Shown here: positions 36,457-46,086 of the stretch, piece after piece
Layout of the letters: each line of letters starts with the position of its first letter
Position numbering within the stretch: position 1 is the stretch's first letter
Origin: an uncultured Blautia sp.
Lineage (GTDB): Bacteria > Bacillota_A > Clostridia > Lachnospirales > Lachnospiraceae
Reading direction: 5' to 3'
DNA: 61,040 bases
NCBI GenBank assembly: GCA_905209435.1
Contig: CAJLTE010000009.1
Coordinates: forward strand, 1 to 61,040
Translations under genes and position numbers: made by a program
Notes under the pieces: model-generated
Told to the model about the DNA's origin: nothing
Databases searched by the model: none
What the model saw: the letters and a program-made list of their open reading frames with translations, nothing else

Positions 36457-37935
36457 TTATTTATGCAATACCTGTTCTACCGCATTTTTCCATCCAGCAT
36501 ATTTCTGGGCGCGTTCTTCTGACTGCATCTGTGGAGTAAAGCGAGTGCGTGTCATTTTGTTGAGAACTTCTTTCTTATTATATATGCCGACTGCGATTCC
36601 TGCTGCGTAGGCAGCTCCGATCCCGGAGAGTTCTTCGGAGGAAGGTACCTGGACGGTGACATGGGCGATGTCGCTCTGGAACTGCATGAGGTATTTGTTC
36701 TTGGTCGGACCGCCATCTACGCGGAGTTCCGAAATGTCAATGCCGGATTCGGTACTCATTGCTTTTATGACATCTGTGATCTGGTAAGCAATACAGTCGA
36801 GAGCAGCTCTTACGATTTCTTTTCGTTTCGTAGTTCTGGTCATGCCTGTAAGGATGCCTGTTGCTTCGCTGTCCCAGTATGGAGCGCCAAGACCGGTAAA
36901 TGCAGGCACCAGATAGGATTTATCTGCAGGATTAGACTCTTTGGCAAGCTGCTCTGTTTCGCCAGGAGAAGAAATCAGTTCCAGATCATCTTTGAGCCAG
37001 GTGATAACTGCACCTGTATAGTTGATGTTTCCTTCCAGAACATAATTAACTTCTCCGCCCAGTTTCCACGCAAGTGATGTTACCACGCGGTTGCTGAATA
37101 CAGGCTTATCTCCGATATTCATCATAATAGAAGAGCCTGTTCCGTAGGTAGATTTGATCATACCGGTTTCTACACATCCCTGTCCGAAAAGTGCGCCGTG
37201 AGAGTCTCCCAGTACGCCTCTGATCGGGATTTCATGATCAAGATAGCCGTCAAAATCTGTTATTCCGTAATCTCCGTCGGAGTCTGTTACTTCCGGAAGA
37301 GCGGACATCGGAATTCCGAAAAGGCCACATACCTGTTTGTCCCATTTAAGTTCTGAAATGTTGAACATCTGGGTTCTGGATGCGTTGGAGTAATCTGTGC
37401 GGAACTCTTTTCCGCCTGTGAGTTTGTATACAAGCCAGCTGTCGATGGTTCCGCAGCAGAGCTCGCCTTTATCCGCCAGTTCCTGTACCCCTCCTACATT
37501 CTTCAGTACCCAGGCAATCTTGGCCGCTGAGAAGTATGGAGATAACTGTAAACCTGTATGAGAACAGATCATGTCCGCATCTCCGACTTTTTCAATTTCT
37601 TCGCAGATCTGGGCACCTCTTGCGCACTGCCATACAACTGCGTTGTATACCGGCTTGCCTGTGGTGCGATTCCAGACCATTGCTGTTTCACGCTGGTTGC
37701 TGATTCCGAGGACTGCCAGATCGTTTTTGTTGATTCCGGCTTTCTCTACCAGATTCTTTACGACTGCCAGTGTATTTGCATAAATTTCCTCAGGATCGTG
37801 CTCTACCCAGCCCTTTTCGTTAATATACTGTTTATGAGGGAGGTCTGTTCGACAGATCAGGGTGCCCTCCTCATCAAAGAGGAGAGCTTTTGTTCCCTGT
37901 GTACTCTGGTCGATTCCTAATACATATCTGCTCAT
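36457..37935 (-). CDS. FGGY-family sugar kinase, glycerol-kinase-like
   Basis: 492 residues. It is closely related to glycerol kinase: GWVEHDPEEIYANTL, GISNQRETAMVW, AVVWQCARGAQIC, YGTGSSIMMNIG. Residues that bind glycerol in GlpK appear kept (Arg-Glu of NQRET, Trp of VVWQC, Tyr of LSPYF, Asp of GVLGDSHGALF), but the nucleotide loop is DQSTQGTKA and GDQQAALFG has become GDSHGALFG. It ends an operon with a split transketolase and a fucose-isomerase-like enzyme. The context suggests the substrate is a ketose such as D-apulose, not glycerol. No glpF or glpD is nearby. Confidence 0.8.
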   Translation of the reverse strand: MSRYVLGIDQSTQGTKALLFDEEGTLICRTDLPHKQYINEKGWVEHDPEEIYANTLAVVKNLVEKAGINKNDLAVLGISNQRETAMVWNRTTGKPVYNAVVWQCARGAQICEEIEKVGDADMICSHTGLQLSPYFSAAKIAWVLKNVGGVQELADKGELCCGTIDSWLVYKLTGGKEFRTDYSNASRTQMFNISELKWDKQVCGLFGIPMSALPEVTDSDGDYGITDFDGYLDHEIPIRGVLGDSHGALFGQGCVETGMIKSTYGTGSSIMMNIGDKPVFSNRVVTSLAWKLGGEVNYVLEGNINYTGAVITWLKDDLELISSPGETEQLAKESNPADKSYLVPAFTGLGAPYWDSEATGILTGMTRTTKRKEIVRAALDCIAYQITDVIKAMSTESGIDISELRVDGGPTKNKYLMQFQSDIAHVTVQVPSSEELSGIGAAYAAGIAVGIYNKKEVLNKMTRTRFTPQMQSEERAQKYAGWKNAVEQVLHK

Positions 37936-37936
37936 C

Positions 37937-38869
37937 TTATTTCACCAGTTCTGCTGCTTTTTCTGCGATTCCTTTTGCGTTGAGTCCGTAGTAGTCGAAT
38001 ACTTCCTGGGATGTACCTGTGATAACCGGAGCATCCGGAAGGCTCATATTTACGACTTTACGAGGGCATTCGCTGCCGACTACCTGGCTCACCATGGAGC
38101 CAAGGCCGCCGAACGGAGCGTGTTCTTCTACTGTAAGAACTGCTTTTGCATTCTCTGCTGCTTTTACAACAGCTGCTTTATCAAGAGGTTTTACACAGTA
38201 CATATCTACAACTGTTGCGCTGATTCCCTGCTCTTTTAGGATTGCTGCTGCATCTTTTGCAGGTTTTACCATTTCGCCGCATGCGATGATGGCTACGTCT
38301 GTTCCTTCGCATACAAATGTTGCTTTGTCCATTTCAAAAGGTACGTTACCTTCTTCATATACAGAATCTACGGCGTTACGGCCTACACGGATGTATGCAG
38401 GTTTTTCATCTTTTAATAATGCCTCTGTCAGTTTCTCTGTCTGTAAATGATCGCTTGGAATATAAACTCTCATATTCGGGATAGCTGCCATTGCTGCAAT
38501 ATCCTGTGCGGAATGATGACTCATTCCCAGCGCGCCATAGCTGACACCGCCACTGATTCCTATCAGTTTTACATTTGTGTTGGAATATGCTACATCAATT
38601 TTTGCCTGCTCATAGCTTCTTGTGGAAATGAAGCATGCCGGTGATACTGCATAGGATTTCTTGCCACATTTTGCAAGACCTGCAGATACACTTACCAGAT
38701 CCTGTTCTGCGATTCCGATCTCTACGAACTGTTCCGGATAAGTTTCTGCAAAAGGTGTGAAAGAACCACTTCCTCTGGAATCACTGCAGAGTGCTACGAT
38801 ATCTTTATCTGTTTTTGCCGCATCCATCAGGACCTGGCAGATCATCTGTTTATTTGCAATTTTACTCAT
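37937..38869 (-). CDS. Transketolase, C-terminal subunit
   Basis: 310 residues containing the pyrimidine-binding domain (FVEIGIAEQDLVSVSAGLAK) and the C-terminal domain of a two-subunit transketolase. The two subunits together equal one full enzyme of about 590 residues. It overlaps the N-terminal subunit gene by 8 nt and starts the kinase 1 nt after its stop. In the described D-apiose route a two-subunit transketolase splits apulose 4-phosphate; here that role is an inference. Confidence 0.93.
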   Translation of the reverse strand: MSKIANKQMICQVLMDAAKTDKDIVALCSDSRGSGSFTPFAETYPEQFVEIGIAEQDLVSVSAGLAKCGKKSYAVSPACFISTRSYEQAKIDVAYSNTNVKLIGISGGVSYGALGMSHHSAQDIAAMAAIPNMRVYIPSDHLQTEKLTEALLKDEKPAYIRVGRNAVDSVYEEGNVPFEMDKATFVCEGTDVAIIACGEMVKPAKDAAAILKEQGISATVVDMYCVKPLDKAAVVKAAENAKAVLTVEEHAPFGGLGSMVSQVVGSECPRKVVNMSLPDAPVITGTSQEVFDYYGLNAKGIAEKAAELVK

Positions 38870-39695
38870 GGAGAGCAGCCTCCTTTCTGGCGTCTAAATC
38901 TTTCATAATCTGTGCATATTCTTCATCGTTTGGTACATGGTGATGCCATGCTGCTTTGTTTTCCATTACAGAGGAGCCACAGCCTTTAACGGTATTTGCA
39001 ACCAGAAGGGTTGGTTTTCCCTTCACTGTCTTTGCTTCTTCAAATGCTGCATTAAGCTGTTCGATGCTGTTTCCGTCTTTTACATCGATGACGTTCCATC
39101 CGAAGCTTCTGAATCTCTCAGCTACATCATCCTGATGCATCACTTCTTCGGTTGTTCCGGAGATCTGGAGACGGTTTCTGTCTACAACTGCGCAGAGGTT
39201 GTCCAGTTTATACTGACTTGCGGACATTGCACCTTCCCATACGGAACCTTCTGCTAATTCGCCGTCACCCATAACTGTGTAAACTCTGTAGTTTTTGTGG
39301 TTCATTTTTCCAGCAAGTGCCATACCTACGCAGACCGGAAGTCCATGTCCAAGGGAACCGGAATTCATTTCGATTCCAGGAAGTTTGTTGTTCGGATGTC
39401 CGATAAATTTAGATCCGAATTTGCTGAATTTCTCGATGACTTCATCAATTGAGAAAAATCCTTTCTTTGCAAGAACTGCATATAATGTTTCTACGGAATG
39501 TCCTTTACTCATTACAAAAAGGTCACGGTCCGGATCGTCCATATTCTCAGGACTGATGTTCATCTGGCTGAAATATAAAGTTACCAGAGTATCCATTACA
39601 CTCATGTCACCACCGATATGTCCTGCTTTTCCTGCGCAGATCATATTGATGACATCTTTCCTCAGATCATAAGCTAAAGCTGTCAGGTTTTCCAT
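38862..39695 (-). CDS. Transketolase, N-terminal subunit
   Basis: About 277 residues with the thiamine-diphosphate domain: SKGHSVETLYAVLA, MNSGSLGHGLPVCVGMALA, and the metal and diphosphate motif VMGDGELAEGSVWEGAMSAS. The start at 39695 (MENLTALAYD) has AGGAGA ten bases upstream; three further residues are possible. The gene begins 5 nt after the isomerase stop. Confidence 0.93.
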   Translation of the reverse strand: MENLTALAYDLRKDVINMICAGKAGHIGGDMSVMDTLVTLYFSQMNISPENMDDPDRDLFVMSKGHSVETLYAVLAKKGFFSIDEVIEKFSKFGSKFIGHPNNKLPGIEMNSGSLGHGLPVCVGMALAGKMNHKNYRVYTVMGDGELAEGSVWEGAMSASQYKLDNLCAVVDRNRLQISGTTEEVMHQDDVAERFRSFGWNVIDVKDGNSIEQLNAAFEEAKTVKGKPTLLVANTVKGCGSSVMENKAAWHHHVPNDEEYAQIMKDLDARKEAALHE

Positions 39696-39700
39696 TATTC

Positions 39701-41101
39701 TCATTCTCCTCTCAAATATGCTTTGACATCTTCTTCAATCGGGTCGTAAAGATCCGGCTGGATTCCAATGTATTTACATGCTTCATAAAGTACCGGAACA
39801 ACATCTTTGTGAATACCTACGCAATGGTGGATGTATGGTCCCTCAACGATTTTTGCTTCCAAACGTTTGATGTTATCAACTTCAACCCAGAGGTAAGTTC
39901 CCATTCCTTTTGGTCCGTCGATTCCTTTTGCGTTGCCAAGAAGCAGAGAATATTCTCCGTTATCGCCGTCAAAACGTGCCAGTGTTACATCACCATGTTT
40001 TGCTTCTGCTGTGATAGCGCCCGGATAATCGAATGCCAGCGGATAAGTGATCTTTGGTGTTTCTCTTGCAACGGAGATTGGCCATGGTCCGCAGTGCTGT
40101 AAAAGTTCGCCGTTTGCATTGTCAGGATGACGGATGGTCCAGTCTGCGAAGAAACTTCTGGTCTCTCCCATTCCTGCTGCTTCTACCATCAGAGCTGTGA
40201 TAGCGCCGTGGATATCTGTCTCACAGACTACCGGGATTCCTTCTTCATTTAAGAGAGCGTTTGCTGCACACGGCATAACTCCCAGTTCGGACTGAAGCTG
40301 ATTCCAGCACTGAATTGCACCTGCCTGACATCCGTATTTGGTGATCAGGTTCTTCATGGCAACTTTCAGAGCTGCTACGTTTTCCAGTTCTTCGTCTTTG
40401 ATCTCAACGATCATGTTTGTACGGCAGTATTCGATTACTTTTTCAACTTCTGTTTTCTCTGCTTTTACTTTCTTTACTTCATCTGTAAGTTCCGGCATCG
40501 GAATCGGGGAAAGCTGGATGTTGAATTTCTCAAGAAGTTCTCCCTCGTTGCACATGGTTGTCCAGAAGTCAAACGGTCTTGTGGAGATCTGAAGGATTCT
40601 CATGTTTTTGAATTTCTTTACTACATTACATACTGCCATGAAATCACGGATTCCTCTTTCAAATACCGGATCGTTTAAACGGCAGTTGGTCATGTATGTA
40701 AACGGGATACGGAATCTTCTGAGAACCTTTCCTGTTGCGAAAAGTCCGCACTGTGTATCACGAAGTCTTGTTCCGTCCGGCTCAGGTCTCTCATCCAGAG
40801 GTCCCCAGAGAAGAACAGGTACGTTCAGCTCTTTTGCAAGACGGGCACATTCATATTCTGTACCAAAGTTGCAATGCGGAAGGAATAATCCGTCAATCTT
40901 TTCTGCTTTAAATTTCTCTGCGATTTTCTTCATGTCTTCGTCATTGTAGAGAAGTCCTTCAGCATTAATGTCTGTGATGTCTACAAAATCAATTCCAAGT
41001 TCTCTCAGGCGGTCTGCTGTGAGTCCTCTGTACTTAACTGCATCCGGAGCACTGAAAATACTTCTTCGGGTCGGAGCGTATCCTAATTTAATGTGATCCA
41101 T
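39701..41101 (-). CDS. L-fucose/L-arabinose isomerase family protein
   Basis: About 466 residues, aldose-ketose isomerase fold. The start at 41101 follows AAGGAGGAATTTACA. Family features are DGLFLPHCNFGTEYE, the metal-binding glutamate and aspartate regions (GAIQCWNQLQSELG, VVCETDIHGAITAL, FADWTIRHPDN) and the histidine of EGPYIHHCVGIHK. It is too divergent to assign to fucose or arabinose. As first gene before a split transketolase and a kinase, it may turn an aldose such as D-apiose into its ketose. No signal peptide. Confidence 0.8.
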   Translation of the reverse strand: MDHIKLGYAPTRRSIFSAPDAVKYRGLTADRLRELGIDFVDITDINAEGLLYNDEDMKKIAEKFKAEKIDGLFLPHCNFGTEYECARLAKELNVPVLLWGPLDERPEPDGTRLRDTQCGLFATGKVLRRFRIPFTYMTNCRLNDPVFERGIRDFMAVCNVVKKFKNMRILQISTRPFDFWTTMCNEGELLEKFNIQLSPIPMPELTDEVKKVKAEKTEVEKVIEYCRTNMIVEIKDEELENVAALKVAMKNLITKYGCQAGAIQCWNQLQSELGVMPCAANALLNEEGIPVVCETDIHGAITALMVEAAGMGETRSFFADWTIRHPDNANGELLQHCGPWPISVARETPKITYPLAFDYPGAITAEAKHGDVTLARFDGDNGEYSLLLGNAKGIDGPKGMGTYLWVEVDNIKRLEAKIVEGPYIHHCVGIHKDVVPVLYEACKYIGIQPDLYDPIEEDVKAYLRGE

Positions 41102-41125
41102 TGTAAATTCCTCCTTGATCATTTC

Positions 41126-41140
41126 ATGTAATCGTTTATA
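41126..41140 (-). promoter_or_regulatory. cre-like or LacI-type operator
   Basis: ATGTAATCGTTTATA matches the catabolite-responsive consensus except for one position near the 3' end. It lies about 25-40 nt upstream of the isomerase start codon. It could also be a site of the adjacent LacI-type regulator. Confidence 0.45.
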
Positions 41141-41341
41141 TTTTGCTACTTTGTCATTGCCTACTCTTGTAAAAAACAGGTTTATTTTTTATAAACATTA
41201 TTATAAACAGTTTACATTATTATTCAATATTATTTTTAATTTTATTTATATAATTATTTATTATATTCAAATTACAACATATGTTTTTGTGCTATTATTA
41301 CATATTTTTCATGATTTTCTCAATTTCTCAGTATGTATTCG

Positions 41342-41367
41342 TATAAATGTTTATATAAACATTTATA
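41342..41367. promoter_or_regulatory. 26-bp perfect palindrome, candidate operator of the isomerase operon
   Basis: The core AAATGTTTATATAAACATTT is nearly identical (19 of 20) to a palindrome upstream of the ribose-type ABC operon (52781-52800). Both lie about 210-240 nt before the first gene of their operon. The regulator is probably one of the two LacI proteins of the island. Confidence 0.6.
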
Positions 41368-41439
41368 TTTTATAATATAAACAATCATATAAATCTTATA
41401 TCACATATATACAAAACCGCAGGTCAATCTCTTCCCTTC

Positions 41440-41592
41440 CTAATTGTCAAGCGGATATTCGCAATCCGCTTCGCTACATGGCTCTACACCAAATAACTGC
41501 TCCGCAGTTTATTAGAAAGAGCTTGCACTCTTCCTGATACAAGCAAGTCCTCACCCACTGCTTATTGCTTTTTCGCAATTGAAACATGGAAC
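41440..41592. other. Cluster of short hairpins between lacI and the isomerase operon
   Basis: Several small palindromes follow one another: AGCGGATATTCGCAATCCGCT-like, CTGCTCCGCAG, AAGAGCTTGCACTCTT and ATTGCTTTTTCGCAAT. No reading frame is convincing. A similar run of short hairpins lies after the 23S gene at about 60785-60925. Confidence 0.4.
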
Positions 41593-41626
41593 TTACTTGA
41601 TTTGGTTAAAGTACAGAATATTGTAA

Positions 41627-41670
41627 TAAAAAAAGAAGCCAATACAGGTTTCTTACCTATATCAGCTTCT
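41627..41670 (-). terminator. Intrinsic terminator after the LacI gene at 41765
   Basis: On the minus strand GAAGC and ATAGGT pair with ACCT and GCTTC in an interrupted stem, followed by seven T. It insulates the regulator from the isomerase operon. Confidence 0.75.
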
Positions 41671-41764
41671 ATTATTATTCTGGATATATTAATCAGATCA
41701 TCTTCTCTATTCGAGCAAGTTTACTATCTTAAAATTTACACGCAAAGATGCTCCAGCTTTTATG

Positions 41765-42778
41765 CTATTGTCTTGAAATATTTTTTACAGTGTTTCTATA
41801 CACAATCTTCGGGCATACCTGAATTTTGATCACTGCGTCTGACGCAATTCCCTCGATCAGTTCAGACACACGGCGCACTGCCATTTTTCCCATCTCACGG
41901 TTCGGCACCCGCAGGGTTGTCAATGGCGGTGTGGATATCTCGCTGAACGGCAGATCATCAAATCCTACGATTGAAATATCCTCTGGAACGCGGTATCCCA
42001 TTTCACGTAAGGCTTTCATGACTCCAAGTGCGATCATATCATTATCCGCAAAATATGCAGTCGGAAGTTTCGGGTTCTTTTTCAGATAATCCATCATATC
42101 CTGATAAGCCCCGTTTGATGAAGTTCCCACTGTGACTGTATATTCATCTTTATATGGTAATTTATGTTTACGCAGTGCTGTCTGAAATCCCACAAAACGT
42201 GAGCGGAAACCTTTGATCCTGAAAGAACCTCTTAAATATCCCACTTCTGTATGTCCATTATCCAGCAGATGCTCTGTGATCATTCTTGCTGCATCTGCAT
42301 TGTTGATCAACACGGCGTTAAATTCCATGGATTCTGACCAGTGATCCAGGATTACCAGCGGGCATCCCGCATCTTTGTACGGTGCCAGGTCACTGTCATC
42401 CATCATCTCTGTAGCTAGAACTACCACTCCTGCTCCCTGTTCGTTCAGCAGACTCTTTACCTGATTCAGATAATCCGGATCACACTGGTCTGCACGGCAG
42501 ATTACCATCTCGTAGCCAAGTCTGTGGCATTCCTCTTCAAACCCTTCGATCAGGCTTTGAAAGAAAGGTGTATCCTCTATGATCTTTCCATTTTTCTTAA
42601 AAATCAACAGTTTAATTTTTGTCACCGCATTGGCGCTTAAATAGCCGGTTTCTCTGGCGATTCTGAAAATCTCTTCTGCTGTTTCTTTGTTTACCCCTTT
42701 TTTATGATTCAAGGCATTTGAAATCGTAGCCGGGGAAAAACCGGTCATTCGGCTTAAATCACGAATACTTATCTTCAT
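41765..42778 (-). CDS. LacI family transcriptional regulator
   Basis: About 337 residues. The N-terminal helix-turn-helix is ISIRDLSRMTGFSPATISNA with the hinge after KKGVNKETAEEI. A periplasmic-binding-like effector domain follows (GAGVVVLATEMMDD, TAYFADNDMIALGVMKAL, SIVGFDDLPFSEISTPPL). The start at 42778 follows AGGAGAAGATATT. It lies directly upstream of the isomerase operon and probably represses it in the absence of a sugar. Its terminator separates it from that operon. Confidence 0.9.
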   Translation of the reverse strand: MKISIRDLSRMTGFSPATISNALNHKKGVNKETAEEIFRIARETGYLSANAVTKIKLLIFKKNGKIIEDTPFFQSLIEGFEEECHRLGYEMVICRADQCDPDYLNQVKSLLNEQGAGVVVLATEMMDDSDLAPYKDAGCPLVILDHWSESMEFNAVLINNADAARMITEHLLDNGHTEVGYLRGSFRIKGFRSRFVGFQTALRKHKLPYKDEYTVTVGTSSNGAYQDMMDYLKKNPKLPTAYFADNDMIALGVMKALREMGYRVPEDISIVGFDDLPFSEISTPPLTTLRVPNREMGKMAVRRVSELIEGIASDAVIKIQVCPKIVYRNTVKNISRQ

Positions 42779-42973
42779 AATATCTTCTCCTGACATTTTT
42801 ATTCCTGTCTTTTACAGTCAGGCTATTTTTCGAAATTACCACAATCGGCAGGCCGTAACAACAGCCTGCCGGTTAAATTTACTATATCATGGTTTAAACA
42901 AAAGTACAAATATTTTTTATACTTGTTCATATATGAATTTTCTTATCCATCGTTCACACAGATTTTCGCCAAA

Positions 42974-43420
42974 TCAATTCTGTTTTTTCCTCACACTTCT
43001 CAGAAAATAGCAAATGGACCACGCAATACTCATTCCTGCCGCAATCCCAAACGCAAAAAGAAAGGTATCCCGTCCATATTCCAACGCCCGAACAGTATTT
43101 CCTTCCACAATACTGTTCATGCAATAATAAAGAGTACTTCCGGGAATCAGAGGAATTACAGAAGTGACAAAAAAGGAAGTAGATGTTTCTTTACAGATTC
43201 TCGCAAGAATTTCCGCATACACATCTGTAGCAAAGCCAGCCAGCAGCGTCGGGAGAAAAACATTTTCCCAGAATTCTTTTCCCAAAAGGAACACCAGCCA
43301 GCTAAGAAAACCACCAATTGCCGCCAAAGGCAAATATTTCTTTTTCATATGAAAAAGAATTCCAAATCCCACAGAGCCGATGGCTCCGGTAATCAATTGT
43401 ATAATGGTTGTTGCGATCAA
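42974..43420 (-). CDS. Threonine/serine exporter, small subunit (YjjB/ThrE_2 type)
   Basis: 148 residues with four to five membrane segments, family motif FFVTSVIPLIPGSTLYYCMN. It pairs with the larger subunit at 43417, overlapping it by 4 nt. Two-part systems of this kind export threonine, serine or dicarboxylates such as succinate; the substrate here is unknown. Confidence 0.88.
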   Translation of the reverse strand: MIATTIIQLITGAIGSVGFGILFHMKKKYLPLAAIGGFLSWLVFLLGKEFWENVFLPTLLAGFATDVYAEILARICKETSTSFFVTSVIPLIPGSTLYYCMNSIVEGNTVRALEYGRDTFLFAFGIAAGMSIAWSICYFLRSVRKKQN

Positions 43421-44181
43421 AGTCCCAGCCTCCCAAATAAAATAATTGCTCCCATAAACCCAAGTGCCAGTGCCGCAGCAAGGAGCAAAGCAGCGATCAA
43501 GCGGATAATTCCGGAGAGTGTGTCACCAATAAGCACATCCCGGATTGCATTTGTTGACATCAGCCCTGGAATTAAAAGCATAATGTCACCGATCATAATC
43601 TTGTCCATATGAAGGAATGGGCACAGCAAGGTTAATCCACAGATCGCACAACCTGTAAGAAAAGACGCGGTAAACTGAAAAGTCACTTCATTCATGCACA
43701 CCGGGCGAAGATATTGCTGTAATCCCCAGATCAGAACAGCGCCAGCTCCTGCTGCAACAGCATCTGGAATACTTCCACCATAAAAAAGAGCAAAACTACA
43801 TGCTGCCAGAAGGCTTCCAAGAAGTTTCCAGAAAGATTTCGTTTCGTTTATGTTAATTTTATCAAATTCCTTTCGAAGCTCTGCCGCAGGGACAGGATGA
43901 TTACAGAAACGGCGACTCAAGTCATTCAGTTGCTCAAGTTTAGTAAAATCATTTCCACCGCTCTCCCTGATCCGGCGGGTCTGTGTCCGTGCTCCTTCTC
44001 CTGGAAATTCCATGGTAATAACAATACTGGACGTGATCACAAAAACATTCATCTGCATAGCACCACAAGCATAGCCCATTCGGTTTAACGTATCCTCCAC
44101 GCGAAAAATCTCCGCGCCGCTGCTTAACAGCGCATCACCCATATCAAGAAAAATGCGCAAATAATCTTTGGATGTCTGCAT
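43417..44181 (-). CDS. Threonine/serine exporter, large subunit (YjjP/ThrE type)
   Basis: About 254 residues. An N-terminal soluble part (DMGDALLSSGAEIFRVEDTL) is followed by about five membrane segments with IMLLIPGLMSTNAIRDVL. The start at 44181 follows AAGGAGTAATCCT. It forms an operon with the small subunit and seems unrelated to the surrounding sugar genes. Confidence 0.9.
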   Translation of the reverse strand: MQTSKDYLRIFLDMGDALLSSGAEIFRVEDTLNRMGYACGAMQMNVFVITSSIVITMEFPGEGARTQTRRIRESGGNDFTKLEQLNDLSRRFCNHPVPAAELRKEFDKININETKSFWKLLGSLLAACSFALFYGGSIPDAVAAGAGAVLIWGLQQYLRPVCMNEVTFQFTASFLTGCAICGLTLLCPFLHMDKIMIGDIMLLIPGLMSTNAIRDVLIGDTLSGIIRLIAALLLAAALALGFMGAIILFGRLGL

Positions 44182-44325
44182 AGGATTACTCCTTTTAATT
44201 CGAAGAAAAAAGTCTGATATAATATAATCAGAGCTCATTTCTGTACTTTTGTATTTTGAAGATAGCTTAAGTATAAGGCTTAATTACAGCTAATACAACT
44301 TCTATTTTTATAGCAATTTCATAAT

Positions 44326-44373
44326 ACAAAAAAGCCGCTGCTCCACAGATTTCCATCTATTTTGCAACAGCTT
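44326..44373 (-). terminator. Intrinsic terminator after the glycoside hydrolase at 44405
   Basis: On the minus strand AAGCTGTTGC pairs with GCAGCGGCTT (10 bp with G-U pairs), followed by TTTTTGT. Confidence 0.85.
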
Positions 44374-44404
44374 CTATTTTTTGTTCGTAAGCAGAAAATG
44401 CTGA

Positions 44405-45916
44405 TTATTTTATCTCTTTCATTCTGACTGCCATATACTGGCGCGCGCCCATGCGAATACGAATTTTTCCTTCATATGTTTCCGGAAGTTCCTCTACTGT
44501 CATGTTCCAGGTATCAATCAGTTCCAGTTTATATTTTTTTCCTTCCGGAAGTTCATAGTTTCTGTACATCGGGCGGGAGAATCCATAATAGTACAGGAAG
44601 AATTCATCACCGTCATGGAGGCATACAGAATCCCAGTTTGCTTCATGGTTCTCCGGTGTAAGTTTCAGAGGCTCTGCATCTTCCGGTACTTCTGCCAGAA
44701 TATCTTTCAGAAAACCGATTCTGGAGACACTCTCTCCGTAAAGTTTTCCGCCGTGGGACCACCAGATCTGATCACCTTTTTCTACAAATGTCTCTCCATG
44801 AGAAAGGTATCCGCCACGCATGCATCCTTCCCAGAATCTTCTGGTTTCTTCTTCGCCTGTAAGATTTCCCCATCCGAAATCCATGTCACCTTCATAGCCG
44901 ACTTCATCTACAATAACCGGTTTTCTGTACTGGTTTCTCCAGTCTGTGACCATCTCTGCTGTCTTGTATACATCCACACGCTGCACGCTTACATGAGTGA
45001 TCCATGGTCTGTTATGGTCATATAACGGAATGCAGTTGTGGATAGAACGAAGATGTCCGTAAGGATCATTTTCCATAACAACTTTTGCATAAGTTTCCCA
45101 GTCCTGTACCGGTTTCCATGGCATCAGATCGTATTCATTTGCCAGAGACCACCATACATTCTTGAAATGGCTCAGTCGTCTTACCACATAAGTCAGGTAG
45201 AAAATATCCTGCTCCTTTGTCATTTTACTGAAGCCCCAGCGGTCATATGGATGAAGTAGGATAATATCTGCTTCAATTCCCAGATCATCAAGCTGACTGA
45301 TTCTTTTTTCCAGATTTTCGAAGAATACATTGTCAAAATGCTCCAGATCAAATCCGTCTGTGGCATTTCCGTGGAATGCATATCTCTCCGGATCTGTTGT
45401 ATTGTAAGTGTAGAATTTCGGGAAGATGCACATTCTGATTTTGTTAAACGGTGCTTCTGCCAGAGTTTTTAATGTCTGCTCCTGCACCTCTTCTGACTGG
45501 TTGATCCATGCATAGCAGGTAGTTCCAAAAGGCTGGAATCGTGTACCATCTTCGTATGTAAACTGGAACTCATCTTCTGTTTCGTAGAAGTTTACCTCTT
45601 TTTTCGGAAGCACATCTTTCTTCAGGCATACACGGCCATGATTTCCTTCCTGCGCCGATGTACAGGTAAATTCTCCTGCTGCACCGTCCAGCTGAGTGTC
45701 ATTGCTGTGTACTGTATAAGACCATGTGCCTTCTGTCTGTGGCATGAAACGGACAGCATACTTTCCGTTTTCTTTATAGAATCCTTTGACCGTCAGTTTC
45801 TCTGTTCCGTTGCTGAAATCTGCTGTTACTTCTACATCTTTAAATGGATTTCCTGTTTCTGTACCAGTCAGTTCCGCTTCAAAAATTTTATATTTTTCAA
45901 CAAGAATGCTACCCAT
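44405..45916 (-). CDS. Cytoplasmic DUF5060/apiosidase-like glycoside hydrolase
   Basis: 503 residues without signal peptide. An N-terminal beta-sandwich of DUF5060 type spans about residues 1-95 (YKIFEAELTGTETGNPFKDV, GFYKENGKYAVRFMPQTEG). A clan-A-like TIM barrel follows: PFGTTCYAWINQ, APFNKIRMCIFPKF, the probable acid/base in WWSLANEYDLMPW and the probable nucleophile in PVIVDEVGYEGD. A C-terminal beta domain ends the protein. DUF4038/DUF5605 proteins of this layout include the GH140 apiosidases. It follows the broken symporter gene, so it probably acts on an imported glycoside. Confidence 0.8.
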   Translation of the reverse strand: MGSILVEKYKIFEAELTGTETGNPFKDVEVTADFSNGTEKLTVKGFYKENGKYAVRFMPQTEGTWSYTVHSNDTQLDGAAGEFTCTSAQEGNHGRVCLKKDVLPKKEVNFYETEDEFQFTYEDGTRFQPFGTTCYAWINQSEEVQEQTLKTLAEAPFNKIRMCIFPKFYTYNTTDPERYAFHGNATDGFDLEHFDNVFFENLEKRISQLDDLGIEADIILLHPYDRWGFSKMTKEQDIFYLTYVVRRLSHFKNVWWSLANEYDLMPWKPVQDWETYAKVVMENDPYGHLRSIHNCIPLYDHNRPWITHVSVQRVDVYKTAEMVTDWRNQYRKPVIVDEVGYEGDMDFGWGNLTGEEETRRFWEGCMRGGYLSHGETFVEKGDQIWWSHGGKLYGESVSRIGFLKDILAEVPEDAEPLKLTPENHEANWDSVCLHDGDEFFLYYYGFSRPMYRNYELPEGKKYKLELIDTWNMTVEELPETYEGKIRIRMGARQYMAVRMKEIK

Positions 45917-46086
45917 TATTATTCTTTTCCTTTCTGACTTTCACCCTATTATATTATTTATTTCTTTACTTTAACCAAATCGCTTCGTAAAGCAGATGCT
46001 TTTATCTGTCTAACTACATTCAGGCTCACTGCCAGTTGCTTTTGACGGCAGTTGAAGCAGGAGCCTGATTTTTTGTTGCCTTTTTA

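Noticed and set aside
42842..42874. Strong hairpin GGCAGGC / GCCTGCC after the exporter genes
   Set aside because: Neither side is followed by a proper T-run; it may be a terminator of another kind but cannot be supported.
46021..46075. Hairpin with T-run between the symporter remnant and the DUF5060 hydrolase
   Set aside because: The T-run is on the plus strand while both genes are on the minus strand and no plus-strand gene ends there, so it was not called a terminator.
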